This document shows, piece after piece, positions 20,376-33,306 of a stretch of DNA of 64,000 bases (position 1 is its first letter; each line of letters opens with the position of its first letter). Position numbers and translations under genes: made by a program. The DNA is from Mytilinidion resinicola (Eukaryota; Ascomycota; Dothideomycetes; Mytilinidiales; Mytilinidiaceae). The notes below the pieces were generated by a model that ran no database searches, was not told the origin of the DNA, and saw nothing but the letters and a program-made list of their open reading frames with translations. The DNA is taken from NCBI RefSeq assembly GCF_010093595.1, contig NW_022985477.1, positions 85,685 through 149,684 on the forward strand, given 5' to 3'.

Positions 20376-21098
20376 ATGCGCCCGAAGCCTGCGTTCACCA
20401 TCGATATCCCGAAGATGGAACCCCAATCCGCCGTCGACGTCTCCTCTCCATCAGCCGCTCCGATCTACGATCGCATTGCATCCCTGGAGGCCCTGCGTCA
20501 AGAGCACCTCCGCGCCGCAGCCGAGATTGAGAAGGAGGTCGCCCGCCTCCACGAACTCCTCGCAGACACCAACAGTGATCACACCAAGGCTGTCCCCAAG
20601 CCTGCCCACCCTAAACTCACCTTCAAATCACAAGTCCAGTACCATGACGACCCTTCCGAGCCCGTACAGCCCGACAACATCCCCGCTCAGCCGAATTCAT
20701 CCGCCCTCTCCGTCTTCATTGAGCCCGCCCCGCTGCACTCCCCGCTCCCAAAGGCGAACCTCATGTACGCGGGCCACACGCCACTGCTGCCTGGCTCGCC
20801 GTCCCCGGAGCACCGGTCGCCGACGGCTGAGACGACACCGGAGCAATACCTCGACGGGCCACTGACGCTGCCGCTCGCGCCTGGCGACGGCAGCGACGAT
20901 GGCATAAGTCTGCGCGCACTGGGAGAGAGGCTGGCGGACATCGCGAAAGAGCGGGTCGAGGACACGCTCGAAGGCCAAGTCCGTGTGAAGTCGGAGACGG
21001 TGGAGATAGTGCTGAACCGGAAGGAGATTGAGGCGGATGGGATATTGCTGAAGAAGACGCAGCCGATGAACATGGGCGCGCCGATGGGGCAGATTTGA
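20376..21098 (+). CDS. Unrecognised 240-aa protein with N-terminal coiled coil
   Basis: Single-exon open frame, first ATG at 20376 (MRPKPAFTID). A heptad-like helix lies near residues 27-62 (YDRIASLEALRQEHLRAAAE, then IEKEVARLHELLAD). The middle (residues 65-165) is Pro/Ser-rich and probably disordered. The C-terminal 70 residues are charged (LRALGERLADIAKERVEDTL, then VRVKSETVEIVLNRKEIEAD) and end GAPMGQI. No signal peptide, membrane span or catalytic motif. I do not recognise the family; an oligomeric scaffold or nuclear protein would fit but is not shown. Confidence 0.72.
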   Translation: MRPKPAFTIDIPKMEPQSAVDVSSPSAAPIYDRIASLEALRQEHLRAAAEIEKEVARLHELLADTNSDHTKAVPKPAHPKLTFKSQVQYHDDPSEPVQPDNIPAQPNSSALSVFIEPAPLHSPLPKANLMYAGHTPLLPGSPSPEHRSPTAETTPEQYLDGPLTLPLAPGDGSDDGISLRALGERLADIAKERVEDTLEGQVRVKSETVEIVLNRKEIEADGILLKKTQPMNMGAPMGQI

Positions 21099-21912
21099 GC
21101 CACCATTCTGTGCGGACCCCTGATTTACGACCCCCTGTGACGATATCTACTTGGAGACAATTTGGGACATTCTGGAGGCGTTTTCATTGGCACAGACGGA
21201 AGCCGAGGGAGGCATCGGAAAAGGGCTCGGGAAATGGGTGATTTACGACTTGGACGGACCATCTGCATTGGCGGGAAATTTCGGGTTTGGTCAACTGATA
21301 GCGGTGTGGCGGGTAGCCCGTACGTAGTGTTCGGATGGACCGTTTGCTACATATGAATTCCGAACAGGATTCATTCATTGGAATGCTGGAGAATCTAGCA
21401 GCACCGGCAGCTCAACGCTGCAATTATATAGTGTCTAAAATGGATAAGTGGTCAATCAGAGCATATAAGAATGGTTAGTTTATGCGGTGTGGAAGTGCAT
21501 GGGCAATCCGAGATGTCTCAGTGCTCGTGCATGACTTTCTTCGAAGTCATCTGCCTTTCAAAAGAGAGGTCCAAAATGAGTAGACATCTACTTCTCAGCA
21601 GGGAAACCAAACCTGGCTGCAGCACCCAACTGAAAAGTGTGTTACATCCGAAAACTGCACACAAACGTATGTTTGTACAGAACGAAGGCTTGCCGCCATA
21701 AATTAGATATCATAGAGGAAACTCCCAATAGGCCACATGCAAAATATAATATATACGTTTAATACATACGTTTCATACAACTGTTCGCGAATAGCTCCAA
21801 CAGTGACGGCCAGAGCTATTCAAGCATTATGTAAAATAAACGTTCGAAATCAAGCCATCTTGATGGAAACTACTCATCTTCTCTCAACCTCTTTTGGCCA
21901 GCTTACGCGACA
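21099..21912. other. Intergenic region
   Basis: 814 bp between the 20376 gene and the 3' end of the decayed oxygenase-like gene. AT content rises after 21,720. No gene or repeat recognised. Confidence 0.5.
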
Positions 21913-24900
21913 CTATTGCCTGTTGCCACAGGTGTAGCAGGCGGAAACTTGATGAGTAGCGTTCTGGATTGGGGTAATCGTCGTTGAAGTTGAGTGTGGT
22001 AGTGCTGACTGCGAAGAGCCCGACAGCTTTGAATTAGGCCCCGGAGTGCCGATCGTGGGCTCTGATGTAGATGGCAAATGCTTGGGGGCACTTGTATTGT
22101 CGAGTGAAGAAGTCGATGTACCTGCGGGCGGTGCTGGTGGATTGAGATTGTAGAGCTCTTCGAAGCGCGCCCCAAGCGCTTCTCTCATCTGCTGCTTTGG
22201 AATGCGTGATATATGGTACTGCGTTTCCTCTTTTGTCCTCTTCCATTGCTTATGACGCCTTCTCCATTCGTTTTCCTTCTTTTCCACGAGAAAGGTGGGT
22301 GGAGTCTTACTATCATCGAGGCGGATATGAAAACCAGCGACGATACGCTGTGCTATGTGATCGTTGAGCGACATTTCATATGACTTGTAGGCTAAGGGCT
22401 CGTCAGGTCCAGCAATGATGCCGTCAAGCAAGCGGCAGCTATTGCAGCCGCAACCAGGACGAATCTCCACGGCATATTCAGGCAGCTAGATGGGTTCTAC
22501 GGGTACCTTGCGTCCTATATATGTTGCGAGAAGACTCCGTACCATGTCATCGTATAGTTAACGCGTCGTGGCTGGTCCCCTGTATTTCGCCTGGCAGTTG
22601 ACGACATCCTTTAGGAACGGCACTATACGATTTTCGAAGATCTGTGGGCTAATGGAGTGTGCTTCGGTCCGAATGGTCTCTAGTATCCAGCACGCTTCTT
22701 CGTTTAGTCCAAGGAAAATACATTGTTGCATTAGCAACGCAATCCCCGCGAAGTTCAATGAATTTGGTCAAGTAGTTCGGCTTGAGACAGTGCTCCGACC
22801 TGTCTTCTGTCGTTTGTTTTGATCGTCCTTCTCTAGGAATGTGATGGTTTCTTTGAGGGATGGGAAAAGAGCTTTGACCGCAAGCTTCGCGGTTTTTTTC
22901 CCAAACCCGAACTCATTTTCTTGAGCGGCTTTGTAGATGTTGTTTTTGAAACCTAAAAAAGTTGTCAAGTATGCTTTCCTTCCCTGGAGGCCATTGACGA
23001 AAGTGCCCACACATTCAAGGACGACTGTTTCATCGATGCCTATCGATTTGTGAGTGAGCAGCTTTCCAGGCACCCATAGCATACGATCAAAATTCGCCGT
23101 CTGCATGCTTGTGTTTAAGACCATCTCTTTACATAAACTCCCTAGCGTTTTAGTGCCGATAAGATTTTTGTCTTTGGCTTTTGATAGGATGTTGATGAGT
23201 CCGCCGACCCGGTGACCATCCAGAATGATGTGCGCTCGCTGTGATGGCCAGCTAAACCCGCGGACAAAGTTGGCGAAATATTGGCTAGGAAGATTTCCAC
23301 GAATCTCTGCATTCATTAATGCCCTGAGCAGGTCCTTCATGAATTCTACTATCCATGGAGAACCAGTTGCATAGGGAAGCAATTCGTTGACGTAGTCAGG
23401 AGCTCATTCTCGGGTACCAGTCTCTGTTGGTCAGAAAGAAGGTGCTTGAGCAAGAATATCGCTTGGTTGTCGTGCACAAAGCGTTTCTTTAGTGCTGGGA
23501 AAACTCCACGAAAGAACGTAGGCGCGAAATCGGGATAGGGCTTGACTTCCTCGGAGTTGCGACTATACTGAAGACACGCCTCGACGAATTCAAGCGGAAC
23601 ATGCTGGTCTACAATGATGTTCTGCAATCTGTTGCTTGTCAGTACCGTAAAGTAGATAAGTTGACGCTAGTCCCAAGTTTCCATCAGGTCTTGTTGATTC
23701 CGCAACAGTGTAGCCCATCTCATGATGTATTTGCAATCGTCTTTTCCCAGTTTACCGCGTCTCGAAAGCGCGAACTTGACGCTATTGTCATACCATCGTA
23801 GCGCCATGGTGGGCTCCATCCTAAGGTAGAGCAGTACATGGTTGAAAATGTTTGTGGATATTTTCAATGCATCAGTTGTCTCTCGATACCCATTCATCTT
23901 CCACCTGAGCCTGTATAGATAGTCAGTCTTATATGCATTTCAGATGACGTCTAGTATACAGTAGTGAGGGATTACCAAACTAAACGACGTGAAACGAGAC
24001 GATGTAGTTACGCAGTTAAACATTTATTAGCCCCTTGTTCGGCAATGGTGGCATTTAGTTTTGTACAGCACTCTTCTGAAATCCTGACACATGCAAGCTG
24101 CTGCTGACGCGAAAAGACCGAAACATTGGTCATCGAGTGCATAGGATAGTATTCTTTCCACGTCGCTCTCGTGGACTTTCGAAGAACCAGCAATTGCCGC
24201 TGCCAAAGCAACCTCACAAATTTTATTTCGATCAGGTTGCGCATTTGTGATGGACCGGTCCAACCAGGTTCGAATCTGATTCGCGTTGAGTTGGCGAAAA
24301 ATGAATCAAATGACATAGTCCTCGACGAGAAGAGCGGTCTGTGCTGCATGAGTCCTGGACCAAACGGCGGAAGAAGAGAAATTTGATTCACCTTGTCTCG
24401 CCAGACGTGTGTTGCAGATCCATGGCGACTTTCGTAATCTGTCTTTTCGTCTGGCTCCCTGTCCTCCCGTGGTGAAGGTACTCTGGATAATGGCCTCCTC
24501 CTGGTCTATCACCACGTCACTAGCCAAGACACTACCACCAGGCTCCACGACACATTTGAGGGTTAGTTTGCAATCAGTTTCATCTTCCATGAAGTGATGC
24601 GATCCAGGGTCAGAATCGTAGGCGCAAATGCCGTTAACTTCGCGTTCCATATGGGCAAATACGAGTCGAAAGTCAGTCTTTTGGCTGATCTCGTGGAGAT
24701 TCCGGACTCGAATAGCGTCAAGGCCGGTAAGCGCCGATTGCGTAAGGCTTGCCGCTGCAACGTCTGCTCCGGAATCTAGAACGTAGGTGAATAGTTTGGC
24801 TTTAGGTCTTCATCGACGGAAAAGAGAAGTTTCTGCCACTTTTTCATCACCCGAAGAAGCTCCATCTTACTCGCTCCAATAGGAGCCGCTTTCTGTATCG

Positions 24901-25320
24901 AATTGGGTTTCTGGTATATAGAATGGACCAATAGCATCCGGCGACCAGAAGTCACTGGAGCAAGCTGGACATCGACGTCGGAGAACCACGCGAAATAGGA
25001 CAAATCAAACGCGGAAGTCTGATCGGTATCGAACGATTTTGTCTCACCGTCGAAATCAAAAGTGATCTGCCCTCCATGGTGTCTAGAGGGCAGGCAAAAC
25101 GCCAACGTTGCAATCCACTTATCGGGCTTGCAAGGCAACGCTATCGAGGAGCTGTGACTGCAAAGAAGCAGATCTTGATCATAGGTATATGGCGCATTGA
25201 TTCCTAGCTCTCTAATCACCTGGGAATGTAGGTCGTTGATGTATTTGACCAAGCGGGATCCTGGAAAGTCGTATTTCTCCATGCGTGCTCGCAATGCGTT
25301 AGCAGTGGCGCAGGTCTAAC
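21913..25320 (-). pseudogene. Decayed fungal 2OG-Fe(II) oxygenase-like gene
   Basis: Minus-strand remains of the large fungal proteins with an N-terminal 2-oxoglutarate/Fe(II) dioxygenase fold and a long C-terminal region. Order: ATLAFCLPSRHHGGQITFDF and DLSYFAWFSDVDVQ then SGRRMLLVHSIY (25,150-24,900); TDFRLVFAHMEREVNG and VLASDVVIDQEEAIIQ (24,700-24,480); ALFPSLKETITFLEKDD near the end of the helical region (22,860-22,810); and the terminal VEIRPGCGCNSCRLLDGIIA (22,470-22,400). Consecutive conserved blocks lie in different frames at about 24,800, 24,470 and 23,395, and stops fall at 22,560 and 22,490. The HxD iron motif and the distal His expected near DVT..H are absent, while the 2OG-binding Arg region (SGRR) remains. 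The N-terminus is lost at the AT-rich block. Confidence 0.75.
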
Positions 25321-25460
25321 GGCATGAGAGGGGCGTGGTCCAAGACTTTCCTTTGAAAGAGGCAATCGTATGTCTCCATAGCCCGGAACAGGTAGTACGA
25401 TATCCCAATGTGCACCCGAGCAATTTCCTTTCCCGTTCAGGAACCTGAGCTGTGGCTGTG

Positions 25461-25538
25461 CATCCTGAGCCAAGACTGAGCGCATCTGAGCCGAGACTGA
25501 GCAGGGTGAGCGCATCCTGAGCCGAGACTGAGCGCATC
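25461..25538. repeat. Short tandem repeat at the edge of the AT block
   Basis: Three imperfect copies of GAGCCGAGACTGAGCGCATC-like units separated by CTGAGC or AGGGTGAGC spacers. It sits between the decayed oxygenase-like gene and the start of AT-rich DNA. Confidence 0.75.
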
Positions 25539-25639
25539 GTTGGAACCTAGTTTTGGGCCCTGTATTCGACAGGGGTGTTGAGACAGGGGTCCTCACCCTA
25601 CCTCGGAAGGCCCATTTCCGGGCCTATAGGCCTGCCAGG

Positions 25640-28595
25640 TTCCAGTTTCAGGGCCCTAATTCTTAAGTAAACTTACCCTCCGATAGAAAATAGTATAAGG
25701 CTAATCTGCGCCACTTTATTATCTATACAAGGGTAGAGCTATAAGTAGCTAATAGGTTCTAATATTGCCTAGGGGGTCTAAAGGCTGTATTATTACCAAA
25801 TAATTAAAGGTATACTATACTATTTTTATAAAGGCTTTTAAATTAAATCTTCCTAAGTTACTATAGTATATATATTCTATTTTTTTATTTCTATAGGTAT
25901 AGTAATACTACTTCTAGAAAACCTATACTATATACCTACTAAAGAAATACTTTTCTACTAATAGATTTCTTCCTAAAGGGTTATATTAAGGATTTCTAAA
26001 CTGCTTATATAAACCTGCGCTGTATAATTACTACTTTATTACTACTATTTTAATTTTTTAATAGCTTTTTCTTATACTTTTACCTTTTTTAGGAACTAGT
26101 AGTATAAATAACGCATTTTTCTATAGTAGCTAAAACGTACTATTAAGGTAGAATCTATTACTAATATTATATAAGCCCTAAATAGAGCTAGACTTATACC
26201 TTTTTAGGGTTTAAACTACTTACCTAACTAATTTAGGGCAGTATATATAAATCTTTTTCTAAAAATATATAAATAAAAACGCGTTAAAAGTACTTATAAA
26301 GGCTTAAATCTACTATTAGCTTTATATAACTCCTAGTTTTATTAGCTTAGCTAGATATTTTTACTAAAAAAGCTAAAGCTATTATTACTTTTATATAACT
26401 TCCTATTCTATTAAACTTAGCTTAGGGTTATTACTAGGGTTAAATCTATTAGTAATCTTATACTATTTCTAGTTTATACTAAACTTAGCTATTATAACTA
26501 GAGAAATCCTATAAAAGGTAAAAAATACTTAATACTAGGGTATATTTTAGGACCTAGGAACTAACTACTAATACTAAAAATATAAGTTTTTTATATATTA
26601 GTTAAATAAGTATAAAGTAGATACCTAAAGGCTAAAGTAAGTACCTAGTAATAATATAACTAGCTGTATATAGATTAGGTGTCCTAATTAGAAAATAGTT
26701 AGGTTAGTTTATTAGATAAAACTTTTTTCCTTTTAGTAGTTAGTTTTCTAAAAGCAGTGTTTTTAAACTAAGGTAGATACTATTTAAGGTAAAAAACTGT
26801 CTTAATCTAAGGCTTTCTATTAGCTAGGCTTCTACTAGCCTATACTTTAGAGTAAAAGCTACTTTTACTAAAAAAAAGCCTTAAAAAAAGATATAGAAAG
26901 CCCTAATAGCTATAGTAGCAGGTATAATAAAGCTAAGGCTAAAGGCGGCTTAGAAATAAGGCTATAATACTATTACTGCCTGCTAAGGTCTTTTTTCTAG
27001 GAAAAAAGATACCTTATACCTTAAACTTTTATAAAGCAACTAATAAGGTTAAGTTTATAGCTATAATCTTTTATTAGATAATATATCCTTTCTCCTCTAA
27101 ATTCTTTCTATAGTATGCCTAAAATTTAGTTATAATACCTTTACTATTTAATTTAAATCTGCTATAGTTATATACCTATACTAAACTAGGAAAAAGTAGT
27201 AGTAAAGGTAGAAACTTAGTATACGCGGAATTTTAGCTAGTAGAGCCTTAAAGGTAATAGCTAGAAGCTTACTTATAGGTCGGATAATAAGGTATATACT
27301 ACTGCCCTAAAAGTCCTTTATATAGAATTAGAGAATAATAAATTAATATAATATAAGCAGGCTTTTATTACTATAATCTAACTTTAGACTAGTTATAAAG
27401 GTCCGGATTAGGTTATTAAGTAGGGGAGATTATATAGTATAGACTTAATATAAACTTTAACTATAGTATTCTAAAGTAGTAATAAAATAGTATAAAAAGG
27501 CCGGTCTAGTATATATTTTTCTAAACAGCTCGCAGGTATTAATAACTCTATACCCTACCTCCGCGGATTAAACTATACGGCGCAGCTTATTATTACCAGG
27601 AGAATCTATAATTAAAGGAATAGATAGTATATTTATTATCTATTAATATTCCTAAAAACTTATAGTATAATAGGGTTTTTTATAATATAGGTTTATATAA
27701 GTACTGCTAAATCCTTTAAACTAATCCCTAAATTCTATAGGCTCTAGTACTAGCTACTGGCGGGGATACTTTTACGGGCTTATTTATAGCTCCGACGGCC
27801 TATAATCGGGTATAGAAAAAGAAGGTAGTAAACTTAGACCTAAACTAGTTTTTATTGCAGATACTAGGTAGTATTAAGGTTAGGCAGATATATAGACTAT
27901 AAGTTCCTATAAAAAGATAAGCCTATAAACGCTATCCTATTCTATATAAAAGAATACGCGGTAATATAATATAGACAGAAATTAAAAGGAATATTTCCTA
28001 GGTTTCTATAAGTTAAAAAGGTAATAGGAGGTAATTAAGTTAATTTACTAAGCTTAATAGATCTATTTTTATCTAAATTAGTATAAAGTCTAAAAGGCTA
28101 TATTATTACAGGCTAGGATTTAATCCTGCTTTTTAAGACTAAGAACTAAGTTATATAAAAGTAGCCTTAGACTAATTCCGGGGTAAAGTAGTAATAAGGG
28201 CTTTAATTAGCCAAAAATATATCCGAGCTTTATATTAGACTACTAAGGCTATACCGCTCCCTACTGCCTATTTTAACTCTCCTAATATTTATATAAAATA
28301 TATCTTTTCTCTCCTTCCTCTACTTCTATTAATATAGCTTATAATTATAAGAATTGCTTTAGCTAGCTGTAAACTGGGCGGACCGGTTAATATACCCTAA
28401 TAGATTAACTAAGCAAGCTATTCTTCTAATATCGGACGTGGGCTAATATATAATTTAATAATGCGCTTTATTCCAACTCTATATATTTTAAGCCTGTGCC
28501 TAGATTGCGAATTCTTAATTTATAGTAGATATAGCTAATATTAGCTAAATAAGTTTATAGGTATATTTCCGCCTCTAAGTATATATATAAGGAGC
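25640..28595. other. RIP-mutated DNA, element not identified
   Basis: About 3 kb of heavily mutated sequence. On the plus strand, 27,750-28,400 reads as one frame interrupted mainly by RIP-type stops (ADTRQY and LQTLSYSI can be read), which suggests a former coding sequence, but I cannot name the family. No terminal repeats found. Confidence 0.4.
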
Positions 28596-29213
28596 AAGAA
28601 CGTATATACAGCTGTACAAAGACTATAAGGGAAATAAGGCCGTTTCGCAATAGTTCCTGCACTAGACAGACCTCCTACCCTACCTCTCTATAGCTAGAGA
28701 GATGGCAACGGAAAAGCTGGCTATACAGCTAGCCGACTCGTATAGCCACGCCCCAAGAACAGAACTACATGCACGCACGCACATTGCATAACCACAGGCA
28801 CGCCCGCAACAGGGCAACCCCCCCAATTTCCTATTGTCCTTCAATTCAATACCTTGGCTTTTGAGAAAAAGGGCACGCGCGTACGGCAAGGGCACGCGCG
28901 CCCTAACGCGGACCCCGGACCTTACTAACCTTCTGGACAACGTACAACCCTGGAACCTAGGGCCTACGGACACCGGATCGATCCTGGAGAATGCATCAAG
29001 ATGGCTTACTCCGTGGCGATGCTCACAGAGCTGCCACGCGTCCCCTACAGCCGCGCAGAAACAAAAGGAACGCAAGGCGTTATACACTGTAGAAAACAAG
29101 GTTTTCACCCGACCGCTATAGAGCGAACGGTTTCCCCTTGTAAATAAAACCTAGATAGCACTGCCGCATGGACCCTAACGGGAGCTAAATCGGCCTAATA
29201 GAACCTAATAATA
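28596..29213 (+). mobile_element. 5'-truncated LINE 3' end with 11-bp target duplication
   Basis: Flanked by ATATAAGGAGC at 28585-28595 and 29214-29224. The last about 85 bp (from CGGTTTCCCCTTGTAAA through GCATGGACCCTAACGGGAGC) match the 3' ends of the LINEs at 33300 and 48376, and it ends in a TAA-type tail. It contains GGGCACGCGCG motifs also seen in the 3' UTR of the 48376 LINE. Much of the interior keeps normal CA/TG content. Confidence 0.72.
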
Positions 29214-29871
29214 ATATAAGGAGCTCCTAGCTTTATATTAATTTTATTCCCTATGCGCTTTTTATCCCTACACCACCGCTTCTATTAAACTATCTATTTT
29301 AATTAAGTTCTTAATAGTTGCGCGCTGCACTCTAATATTAAGGTCTTAAAACTATTTTATATATTTTAAGAAAGAAAGAATAGCACTGTTAATTATAAAT
29401 AAATATTAATCTACTGCTTAAGCCCTAAGGCTCTAAGCCTCTATTAAGCAAAATAACTAAAAGTATAAATAGCACTATATTAGTAGCTTTATCTATAGGA
29501 ATAATACTGTCTTTTTTATATATTACTAATTCTCTAGTATACCCTGCTCTATTAATATAAAATAGACTAGTACTGCTGCTATTAGCTGTTCTTTAGCAGT
29601 AATATACGCAATCTAACCTTTATAGTATTCCTAGAGCTTCCGTCTATTCTATTCTAGTCTGCTAGGTATAGCACCTCCAGCGCTATTTTATAGTTTATCT
29701 CTACTTCTACCTATTAAGCGCGTAGTATTGCAGACTCTATTACTATAGGAAAGTCCAGCTAAAAAATAGTTAAAATAGGGTTAAAAGAAGAATAATATAA
29801 TTATTAAGCTTAAAGGAACAGGAATAAAATAGAAGGATATTGCGAAGCACTTCCCAGAATAATTAGCTATT
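29214..29871. other. RIP-mutated DNA, not identified
   Basis: Heavily mutated AT-rich DNA between the LINE fragment and the solo LTR. No family recognised. Confidence 0.4.
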
Positions 29872-30139
29872 TGTCACGGCTTAAACGGTGAAGCTTGCTG
29901 CACAGTGTAACACGTGATGTTAGGACCCGGCGAGAGGCCTTATTGCAAGGGCTTATGCGAGCCTTAGCAGGAGTATACCTGCCGACCGCCGCCCTGCCTT
30001 CTTGTAGCTCCTTAAGCTACATCTTATTATTTAACCCGCCTGCCTGCCGTGCATTATAGAACACGTAGTGAATTTAGTTATTACTTCTACCTACCTGCCC
30101 GAGCTAGCTAGGCCAATCCTGCCGCCCGAGACCGTGACA
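29872..30139. mobile_element. Solo LTR with 5-bp target duplication
   Basis: 268 bp beginning TGTCACGG and ending CCGTGACA, an 8-bp terminal inverted repeat, flanked by CTATT at 29867-29871 and 30140-30144. This is the structure of an LTR left by recombination between the two LTRs of a retroelement. It keeps CA and TG dinucleotides while both flanks are RIP-mutated. It begins like the LTR of the chromovirus at 58364 (TGTCACGG). Confidence 0.82.
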
Positions 30140-33100
30140 CTATTACTTGCCGACTCTAATACTAGAATTACCTTAAAAAGCGCGCAGTCTAGAATAAAAA
30201 GAAAAAAAATAAGCTTGTAAGGCTTTACGCTTAGTAGGTACCTTCTTAACTACCGCCCTTTAAAAAACAAAATATGTATAATACTATAAATATTGCGTTT
30301 TATAGCACCTTAAGTCTACCTCCCTACTTTTTTACTACTACTTTACTAATTTATTAAACCCTAACTAATATATTAAATAGATTTAAAAACTAGATATAGT
30401 AAAAAGTTGCTTTAGAAATATAAGTTTTTTAGAGGTCTGCTAAAAGTATATACTAGTAGCTAGGCGAGCAAGAAATAAGCGCCCGCGCTAACGCTCCCGT
30501 TTTCTAGCTCTACTTTTCTACTACTAGTACTAATATACTTTTACTTTTTAGTAGCTATTCTATAATATTATATTTTATACTAGTAAATATCCCGTAAATA
30601 TAAAGCCTAGTATTTAGGTAATACTATTAACTATAACTATATCCGCCTTATTACTAACGCTTTAATACTGGGCCTACGCCCTAGAATAGCTTTTTTAAGC
30701 CGCTGCCGCTCTATTAGCTTAAGATTATAATTTAGCCTACTACTATAGCTAGGTTTATAACTACTAACTCTATAGCTAGTATCTAAAAGTAATTTAGTAA
30801 GTAATAGTAGCGCTAGAACAGCACTAGTATTAGGGCAGAAAAGGAATTAAAAAGGTGTTGGCTTTATTAAACTATATCTTAAAAAAAGGAGGAAGTTTAG
30901 GTGTATAAATATAACAAGTAGGCTAAAAAGCTAGGGAATAAGAAATCCGGAGAGTATATTATAGTATAGTAGGACTAAAAGTAGAATAGAAAGTAGAATA
31001 GAGGATAGAATAGAAAAGAAAAAGGTAAAGTGAAATTATCTAGCTAGGTTATATATATTCTCCTAGTTTGCATTCTATATCTAAATAGTATATTGCCTTT
31101 TAATAACGTAGTTATTCCGTTTCTATTTTACTTTTACAACTTATTATACAGCGTGGAAATATATAGACTATACTTAGTTTTAAGGCGTTAATATATTAGA
31201 GGGTTACCTTACTTAAGCGCTAAACTGCCTTTTAATAGCGTTCTTCTAATTATATTTCTATATTAACCCGTTTTAAAATTTATATCTACTTATAAGCTAT
31301 ATATATATACACACCTTCTCCTATTAATAAGGCTATAGATATCCGTTCTTAAAAGTTTCCTATATTAATCCTTTTTAGTATAAAGGGCCCTAGTGCTTTA
31401 TAATATATATATTCTAAGTTTTATAAGGCTAAATCTTTTTACGCCTTGCTCTAGTTGCTTTCTATATTATTATCTAAATCTATAATACCCTAGGATACTA
31501 TAAAGCCTAATTAGTTTTAGGCTTTAGTACCTTAAGCCTATATTCTAAAAACATCCTTTTATCTAATTAATATTTAACCTAGCAAAAGCTTAATAAGAGC
31601 GCAACTTTCGTCCGGCCAGATATTAGTATTTAGCTCCGCCCCGCCGAAATAATTTGCCGTCTTAAGAAACTATATAGTTTTAAAACCCAGCAGCTTATTT
31701 ATAATATAGGATAACCTAATATATTGCGGTTTTATTAGTAATAAAGACCTTTATTTTAATAATAAAAAAGCGCCTATTCTAAAAAAGGCACTATTACTAC
31801 TAAAACTACAATTACTAGTTCTACCTTAATTAGAAAGGGAAAAAGTAGATTAGTTGTAATAGATATACTATATATTATAGAGTAGAGTAGTAGAGAAAAC
31901 ACTACTATAAATTAGCGAAAATTTAAGGAAAAAGTCTAAATAAAGCTAGAAATATAAAGTATATATACTTTAATTAAGGATATTAAAAGCTACTATAGTA
32001 GGAATCTATAAGCAGGACGTTTTTATTATAGTATATACTTAGACTTTCCGCAATATAATTACGTAATAGAGGTAGTATAAGGCTTAGCACTGCTTTACTC
32101 TACTCCTTCTACCTTATATACTCTTTTAACCTGCTTATTTTTTTTTACCTGCTTAGCTGCGCGCTATATAGTATATAATAACTGAAATTCTTCTTTAATC
32201 TACTTAAGCCCCGCTGTAACAACGCCTGTGTTTTTATCTAAGCCCGCTTTATACTATTTTACTTGCTAGTCTTCCTATAACTGCACGCCTTACTACTTAA
32301 CCCTTAATCTATACTAAAGCCGCGTAACTAAGTAATTGTTTAGAAAGCCTAGGGATATTTATATAAGGTTACTGCACCTATTAAAAACGCAGTAAGAATT
32401 AAAACTGCAGGATAAGTTTTAAAATTAAAACCCGCTTTCCTATATTTTAGCTTACTATCCACCTTTTAGAAGTAACTACCGGATTACCTTAAAAGCTAGC
32501 CTTTTTTTTTTTTTATACTCCTAAGCACTAATATTCCTATTAAAACTAACTTTATAATACTAATAAGCTGCAGCCTTCTATTCTATTATTACTATGCCTA
32601 GACTAATTCCTTTTAACCTAATATATTACAGGCCTTACCACCGGCTTTACCTATTCTAATAGACTATACTTAAATAATAAGTGCTAATATAGGTAGATTA
32701 TTAGTTAGATAAAGGCTTACTAGATAATAACAGGAATATAGATTGCAGGATGTTAATTCTAAGCCTGTAATTATTAATAAATATATATAAATTGCTATTG
32801 CAGTTTTAGCTATAAATAACCGAATAAGCGGCCGGGAGAAGTTTTTTAGGTGTGGCAACTTATATAACTATTTACCTTAAGCATATTCTATACCTTATAA
32901 ACAGCTCCGGATCTAGTAGAAAGCGCTTAAGCAGGCTAAGCCTTTACGCCCTATTACTCTGCTAATAAGCATTTTTGCTAATACTATATAAAGGAATATA
33001 TAAAAGGCGCCGCTCCTAATTCCAATTCTTTAGATAATAATAATAAGTTTCCGTTTTACTACCCTTTAAACACTTTTGCAGCCTGCTACTATTTGCGGCA

Positions 33101-33299
33101 GCAGGCGGTTAGTAGAAGCCTATAACTCTCCCGGTAGTTTATAGCTTATAGAATAATTTACGGATTCTCTTTTTATAGTTTTCTAGCTTTAGCTCTACTT
33201 CCTTTCCTCTTTCTTCTTAATAATATTAAGCACACCCGATATAGTACTTTAAGCGTAGCTGCCTTGCGCGCTCTAACGCCGTTTAATATCCCGTTCTTT
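30140..33299. other. RIP-mutated DNA with coding-like remnants
   Basis: 3.2 kb of CA/TG-poor DNA. On the plus strand, 30,170-30,950 and 32,300-33,200 give long frames broken mostly by RIP-type stops, rich in Gln, Ser and Lys, but I recognise no family. A segment at 31288-31365 recurs at 35373-35440 (CTATAGATATC then GTTCTTAA), so at least part of it is repetitive. Confidence 0.45.
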
Positions 33300-33306
33300 A
33301 CGGTGC

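Noticed and set aside
28834..29121. Possible small gene in a GC-rich island of the AT block (both strands open)
   Set aside because: It lies inside the 3' region of a truncated LINE defined by target duplications; coding potential is not supported.
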